Shown: positions 5,554-7,936 of the stretch, piece by piece
Layout of the letters: every line of letters begins with the position of its first letter
How positions within the stretch are numbered: the first letter of the stretch is position 1
Origin: an uncultured Clostridia bacterium
GTDB lineage: Bacteria; Bacillota; Clostridia; Christensenellales; Aristaeellaceae
Direction: 5' to 3'
Assembly (NCBI GenBank): GCA_934631055.1
Contig: CAKTXP010000106.1
Span: 1 to 7,936 of the forward strand
DNA: 7,936 bases
Position numbers and translations under genes: made by a program
Notes under the pieces: generated by a model
The model's database searches: none
Told to the model about the DNA's origin: nothing
What the model saw: only the letters and a program-made list of their open reading frames with translations

Positions 5554-6240
5554 TTACTCTTCCGACGCGTTCTCCGTGCAGAACAGCTCGATGCAGTTCT
5601 CAATCATCTCTTCATCCGCGTCCTCCAGCATACCGGCGCCCTGCCAGAATGCATACGGACCTTCATACATCTGACCCAGCGCATCGAGGTCGCTGCCATA
5701 GCGGAACTCGATATGCCAGGTCGTCGCGGGGGTATCCGGCGCAAGGCAGAGGTAGGTGAACTCGCCTGCGTCCTCATCGTCCGTCTTATAGGCATAGCAG
5801 GAAATAGCTTCCGGCAGCTCCTGCACATAGGTATAGCTGTGGGTGAACATGACGTTGCCGTCCGCATCCAGACCGGTCAGCGTATTGCCGTCAAAGACGA
5901 ACTTATCCACGCCGCCAATGAAGTAGCAGTCAAAGCGCATGCTCTCCGGATCGGCGGCATACGCGTCCACCGCCTTCTGACCGTAGATCTCCGCGGTCGT
6001 GGAAGCTTTGAGCATTTCGGCGACCGCCTCGGCGTTCTCCTCGCCGACGATCTCCGCGCTCTTGCTCACCCAGATCTCGTCGTATTCCGGCTTGGCGAGA
6101 ATGGAGAACAGCGGGACATACGTTCCCTTAACATCCTCCATTAGCTGAGCGGGGTCGATGGCGTCCTCAGCCATGGCAAAAGGCATTGCCAGCACGAGCG
6201 CAAGCGCCGTCAGCATCGCGACAAAACGAAACTTCTTCAT
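5554..6240 (-). CDS. Secreted ZinT/YodA-like metal-binding protein
   Basis: Encodes 228 aa. A signal peptide spans 1-24 (K-K-F-R start, hydrophobic core, A-M-A cleavage site), with no lipobox Cys. The mature part resembles the ZinT/YodA lipocalin-like domain, also found in AdcA-type proteins. Shared points are the opening G-T-Y-x-P-L-F motif (39-45), paired strands with D-A-D-G and Y-x-Y patterns (125-138), the F-T-Y-L-C strand (161-165), and T-T-W-H-I-E-F-R-Y-G (173-182) followed by a helix and a Y-x-x-P-Y-A-F-W segment. ZinT proteins capture zinc or other divalent metals outside the cytoplasm using three His. Here only His176 of that set appears kept, and His134 is the only other His in the mature protein; the domain is otherwise acidic. 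Metal specificity is thus open. It has its own promoter with an operator motif shared with the P1B ATPase operon. The start has AAAGGA at 9 bases. Confidence 0.68.
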   Translation of the reverse strand: MKKFRFVAMLTALALVLAMPFAMAEDAIDPAQLMEDVKGTYVPLFSILAKPEYDEIWVSKSAEIVGEENAEAVAEMLKASTTAEIYGQKAVDAYAADPESMRFDCYFIGGVDKFVFDGNTLTGLDADGNVMFTHSYTYVQELPEAISCYAYKTDDEDAGEFTYLCLAPDTPATTWHIEFRYGSDLDALGQMYEGPYAFWQGAGMLEDADEEMIENCIELFCTENASEE

Positions 6241-6284
6241 TTGGATCCATCCTTTCTTCTGCGTCGGTTTTTATCAACGCTTTT

Positions 6285-6300
6285 GTTAGTTTCTGCTAAC
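6285..6300. promoter_or_regulatory. GTTAG-N6-CTAAC operator candidate over the ZinT-like transcription start
   Basis: A perfect inverted repeat, GTTAG (6285-6289), TTTCTG, CTAAC (6296-6300). It lies about 10 bases downstream of the -10 box (6311-6316), where bound repressor would block initiation. It shares half-site and spacing with 5216-5229 and 6379-6392. The TTAG/CTAA arms are reminiscent of DtxR-family metal regulators, by inference only. Confidence 0.65.
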
Positions 6301-6310
6301 TTTTTTCCAT

Positions 6311-6339
6311 ATCATAACACTGTTTCAAATCTTTTTCAA
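6311..6339 (-). promoter_or_regulatory. Sigma-A-type promoter of the ZinT-like gene
   Basis: Minus-strand -35 TTGAAA (6334-6339), a 17-base spacer and -10 TATGAT (6311-6316). The predicted start is near 6304, immediately beside the GTTAG-N6-CTAAC palindrome. Confidence 0.8.
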
Positions 6340-6342
6340 GAC

Positions 6343-6368
6343 AAAAAAGAGGCTTCCCGCCCCCTTTT
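6343..6368 (-). terminator. Intrinsic terminator of the DUF454 gene
   Basis: On the minus strand AAAAGGGGGC and GCCTCTTTTT form a 10-bp stem with two G-U pairs around a GGGAA loop, followed by the T-run (minus strand of 6343-6348). It lies 30 bases past the DUF454 stop codon and just upstream of the ZinT-like -35 box, separating the two units. Confidence 0.75.
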
Positions 6369-6378
6369 CCAAAATTTG

Positions 6379-6392
6379 TTAGGTTTTACTAA
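6379..6392. promoter_or_regulatory. Upstream TTAG-N6-CTAA site
   Basis: TTAG (6379-6382), GTTTTA, CTAA (6389-6392), between the DUF454 stop codon and its terminator and about 40 bp upstream of the ZinT-like -35 box. It is the third copy of the motif in the window. It could be an auxiliary operator for the ZinT-like promoter. The flanking bases are less symmetric than at 6285-6300. Confidence 0.45.
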
Positions 6393-6398
6393 TCAATT

Positions 6399-6785
6399 TT
6401 ATTCTGCTTCGTCCTCTTCGATCGTCTTGATGCCGAAGCAGAAATAGACGACGTGGAACACCCATACTGCGACCAGAATAACGCGCCCAACCGGTACGCG
6501 TCCCATCACGGCAAAACCAAACGCCATCAGCGCCGTGACCGTCGCCATGATGCGGAGCTTCGTGCGTTTGGTCATGCCGCGCCCCTGCATGAAGTCGTCC
6601 AGATTCTCCTGATAGAGCTTCGTCGAGGCAAACCAGTTATGCAGTTTCTCGCTGCTTTTGGCGAAGCAGAACGCCGCCAGCAGCAGGAAGGGGAATGTCG
6701 GCAGCAGCGGCAGAACCGCCCCGACTGCGCCGATGCCGAGGCTCACGCAGCCCAGCACCACAAAAAATGCTTTCTGAATCTTCAC
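6399..6785 (-). CDS. DUF454/YbaN family inner-membrane protein
   Basis: Encodes 128 aa, the normal length for the YbaN/DUF454 family, whose function is not established. Family hallmarks are G-A-V-G-A-V-L-P-L-L-P-T-F-P-F (19-33), then C-F-x-x-S-S-E-K-L-H-N-W (40-51) and a Y-x-x-x-L-x-x-F with R-G-M (58-71). Four hydrophobic segments are visible at about 5-25, 29-42, 77-94 and 100-119, with a short acidic C-terminus. The start is GTG at 6785, preceded by GGAGG 6 bases away. No clear promoter is visible in the few bases between this start and the fold-back repeat beginning at 6810, so transcription may come from within or beyond that repeat. A terminator follows. Whether it belongs to the metal regulon is unclear. 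Confidence 0.88.
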   Translation of the reverse strand: MKIQKAFFVVLGCVSLGIGAVGAVLPLLPTFPFLLLAAFCFAKSSEKLHNWFASTKLYQENLDDFMQGRGMTKRTKLRIMATVTALMAFGFAVMGRVPVGRVILVAVWVFHVVYFCFGIKTIEEDEAE

Positions 6786-6809
6786 AAAGTTCCTCCGTAT
6801 CTTAAAATT

Positions 6810-7025
6810 ACGGGGAGACGTTGGGGCTATCGCCCCAAACCCTATCTGGGGACCAGTCCCCAGACCCCTTCTTCGCTTCGCGGCGGTTTGAATATGCTTT
6901 ACTGAACGACGCGCATGCGCGTCGTATGTTTAGTTGATTTAAACCGGCGCGAAGCGAAGAGGAAGGTCAAGGGAACTCAGTTCCCTTGTGGGGCGTGGGG
7001 CAAAGCCCCACACGTCTCCCCCCGT
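6810..7025. repeat. Complex fold-back repeat, nested inverted arms (MITE-like)
   Basis: The terminal arms ACGGGGAGACGT (6810-6821) and its complement with a 2-base indel (7012-7025) enclose a mirror series of structures. Left hairpins are at 6821-6838 (TTGGGGC/GCCCCAA) and 6845-6864 (TCTGGGGAC/GTCCCCAGA). Long inner arms pair 6867-6889 with 6941-6962 (one mismatch, one indel). The centre is a perfect 20-bp palindrome at 6906-6925. Right hairpins are at 6968-6988 (CAAGGGAAC/GTTCCCTTG) and 6995-7011 (GTGGGGC/GCCCCAC). It looks like two diverged inverted copies of one unit. No coding sequence is present. It starts 3 bp past the stop codon of the ygbA-family gene. Its origin as a transposon-derived element is inferred; no target duplication is obvious. 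Confidence 0.8.
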
Positions 7026-7028
7026 CCC

Positions 7029-7394
7029 TCAGCGCCCCGCTTTTTCAAGCCGCGCTTTCTCTTTCTTCGTTTCGATGACGTGCCGTACTGCCATTGCAGG
7101 ATGATGCAGCATCATCCGCGGGCCGGAATAGCGCATCACCTCGCGAATCCTCTCGCGCATCTCCGTTTTGTAACAGTGAACCCGGCAGTTCGCGCAGAAT
7201 GTCTTGGTCTCCATAAATGGACAGCGGTCGCTCCGGCTTTGCGCATACGCGTCCAGCGCCGCGCAGTCCGGACAGATTGCTTTGCCCTTCGTGCCGTGCT
7301 TCCCGTGGCAGTACAAACGGATCATCAGGGAGACCGTCCGCTTTTCCCGCTCGCGCTTTTTCTGTATCTTCTCCGCGTTCTTCGCTTTCTCCAT
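7029..7394 (-). CDS. ygbA: YgbA-family cysteine-rich protein (nitrous oxide-stimulated promoter family)
   Basis: Encodes 121 aa. After a charged N-terminal helix (1-20) the family core runs as I-R-L-Y-C-H (25-30), C-P-D-C (41-44), A-x-x-R-x-x-x-C-P-F (51-60), C-A-N-C (67-70), V-H-C-Y (72-75), then R-E-R-I-R-E-V-M-R-Y-S-G-P-R-M-M-L-H-H-P (80-99). This matches E. coli YgbA, whose gene is induced under nitrosative stress through NsrR. Seven Cys (29, 41, 44, 58, 67, 70, 74) suggest an iron-sulfur cluster or zinc site, which is inference. The molecular role is not established. The ATG shares one base with the stop codon of the upstream ABC transporter gene (TGATG), with GGGGAGAG about 7 bases before it, so the two are probably co-translated and linked in function. 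The symbol is given by family resemblance. Confidence 0.88.
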   Translation of the reverse strand: MEKAKNAEKIQKKREREKRTVSLMIRLYCHGKHGTKGKAICPDCAALDAYAQSRSDRCPFMETKTFCANCRVHCYKTEMRERIREVMRYSGPRMMLHHPAMAVRHVIETKKEKARLEKAGR

Positions 7395-7936
7395 CAGCTG
7401 ACTCTCCCCTGCTCGACCCGGTAAACCACGTCTGCCGCCGCCATCGTGGACGGACGATGTGAGACCAGCACGACCGCGCGTTTGCTCTTCTCCTGTCTGA
7501 GCGCACGCAGGATGACCGCCTCGTTCAGGCTGTCCAGATTGCTCGTCGGCTCGTCCAGCAGCATCATCGGCGCGTCGTGCAGGAACGCGCGCGCCAGACC
7601 GAGCCGCTGTTTCTCTCCACCGGAGAGCGTATCGCCCAGCTCGCCGACCGGCGTGTCATACCCCTGCGGCAGGGACAGGATGAAGTCGTGGACGGACGCC
7701 TTCCTGCATGCGGCTTCCAGCTCTTCCTGCGTCGCGTCCGCCTTGGCGATGCGCAGATTCGCGGCGATGCTGTCGTGGAACAGATGCGTATCCTGCTCGA
7801 CAAAGCTCTCCATGCCGCGCAGGTTTTCCGTGTTGATGTCCTCAACCGACGTTCCGGAAATCGTTACCCGTCCCTGATCGACCTGCCAGAAGCGCATCAG
7901 CAGGCGGAGCAGCGTCGATTTTCCGCTTCCGCTCTT
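7394..7936 (-). CDS. ABC exporter ATP-binding domain (partial, 5' end outside window)
   Basis: The last 180 aa are visible; the N-terminal part lies beyond the right edge. In visible numbering these are the Walker A remnant K-S-G-S-G-K-S-T (1-8), Q-loop Gln48 in F-V-E-Q-D-T-H-L-F, signature L-S-G-G-E-K-Q (104-110), Walker B M-M-L-L-D-E-P (124-130), D-loop S-N-L-D (132-135) and switch His160. The L-F-x-D-S-I-x-x-N-L segment and the D-F-I-x-x-L-P-x-G-Y-D-T pattern are typical of exporter-type ABC proteins with fused permease and ATPase, such as CydC/CydD-like or lipid and peptide exporters. The substrate cannot be read from this part. The stop codon overlaps the start of the ygbA-family gene, indicating one operon. 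Confidence 0.9.
   Translation of the reverse strand, partial: KSGSGKSTLLRLLMRFWQVDQGRVTISGTSVEDINTENLRGMESFVEQDTHLFHDSIAANLRIAKADATQEELEAACRKASVHDFILSLPQGYDTPVGELGDTLSGGEKQRLGLARAFLHDAPMMLLDEPTSNLDSLNEAVILRALRQEKSKRAVVLVSHRPSTMAAADVVYRVEQGRVS

Noticed and set aside
6930..6943. Fourth TTAG-N6-CTAA-like site inside the large fold-back repeat
   Set aside because: The right half reads TAAA, so two bases of the half-site fail, and it lies in the repeat's unpaired core.
1211..7025. Fold-back repeats as CRISPR arrays
   Set aside because: The repeats are mirror-image hairpins without regularly spaced direct repeats or spacers, and no cas genes are present.

Overview
The window reads as chromosomal DNA of an anaerobic, moderately high-GC Clostridia-type Firmicute, probably gut-associated. 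The grounds are strong AGGAGG-type ribosome binding sites, sigma-A-like promoters, N-terminal signal peptides typical of low-complexity Gram-positive secreted proteins, and two fold-back repeats of a kind common in Oscillospiraceae-like genomes. The taxonomic guess is inference; no rRNA or other marker gene is present. Every gene I accept lies on the minus strand, so transcription runs from high to low coordinates.

Right end (7029-7936): the C-terminal part of an ABC exporter ATPase runs off the right edge. It overlaps by one base a cysteine-rich YgbA-family gene (nitrous-oxide-stimulated promoter family). A complex fold-back repeat of about 216 bp (6810-7025) follows, then a GTG-started DUF454/YbaN inner-membrane gene (6399-6785) with its own terminator.

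Middle (5430-6398): a secreted ZinT/YodA-like metal-binding protein (5554-6240) has a clear promoter. A GTTAG-N6-CTAAC palindrome sits where transcription should start, and a second TTAG-N6-CTAA copy lies upstream. A long hairpin at 5430-5485 ends this unit.

Core (892-5318): one promoter (-35 at 5313-5318, -10 at 5289-5294) and a third TTAG-N6-CTAA site at 5216-5229 precede a tightly packed operon. In order it encodes a membrane-anchored HMA2-like protein (188 aa), a soluble HMA2-like protein (128 aa), a P1B-type metal ATPase (725 aa), an HMA2-like membrane protein (235 aa) and, beyond a fold-back repeat, a 90-aa one-helix glycine-rich protein. All four large products carry the same cysteine-free N-terminal module: a P-G-R-[LIM]-R motif, then a beta strand ending in Y-D. 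The ATPase has an unusual S-C-G ion-site motif in place of C-P-C. This set resembles P1B-6/Fez-type (ferrosome-associated) ATPase clusters and is the best candidate here for an unusual metal-handling membrane system. The shared operator suggests co-regulation of the ATPase operon and the ZinT-like protein by one metal-sensing repressor, possibly of the DtxR family.

Left end (5-830): after the operon terminator comes a separately promoted secreted protein with two bacterial SH3 domains joined by a poly-Asn linker.
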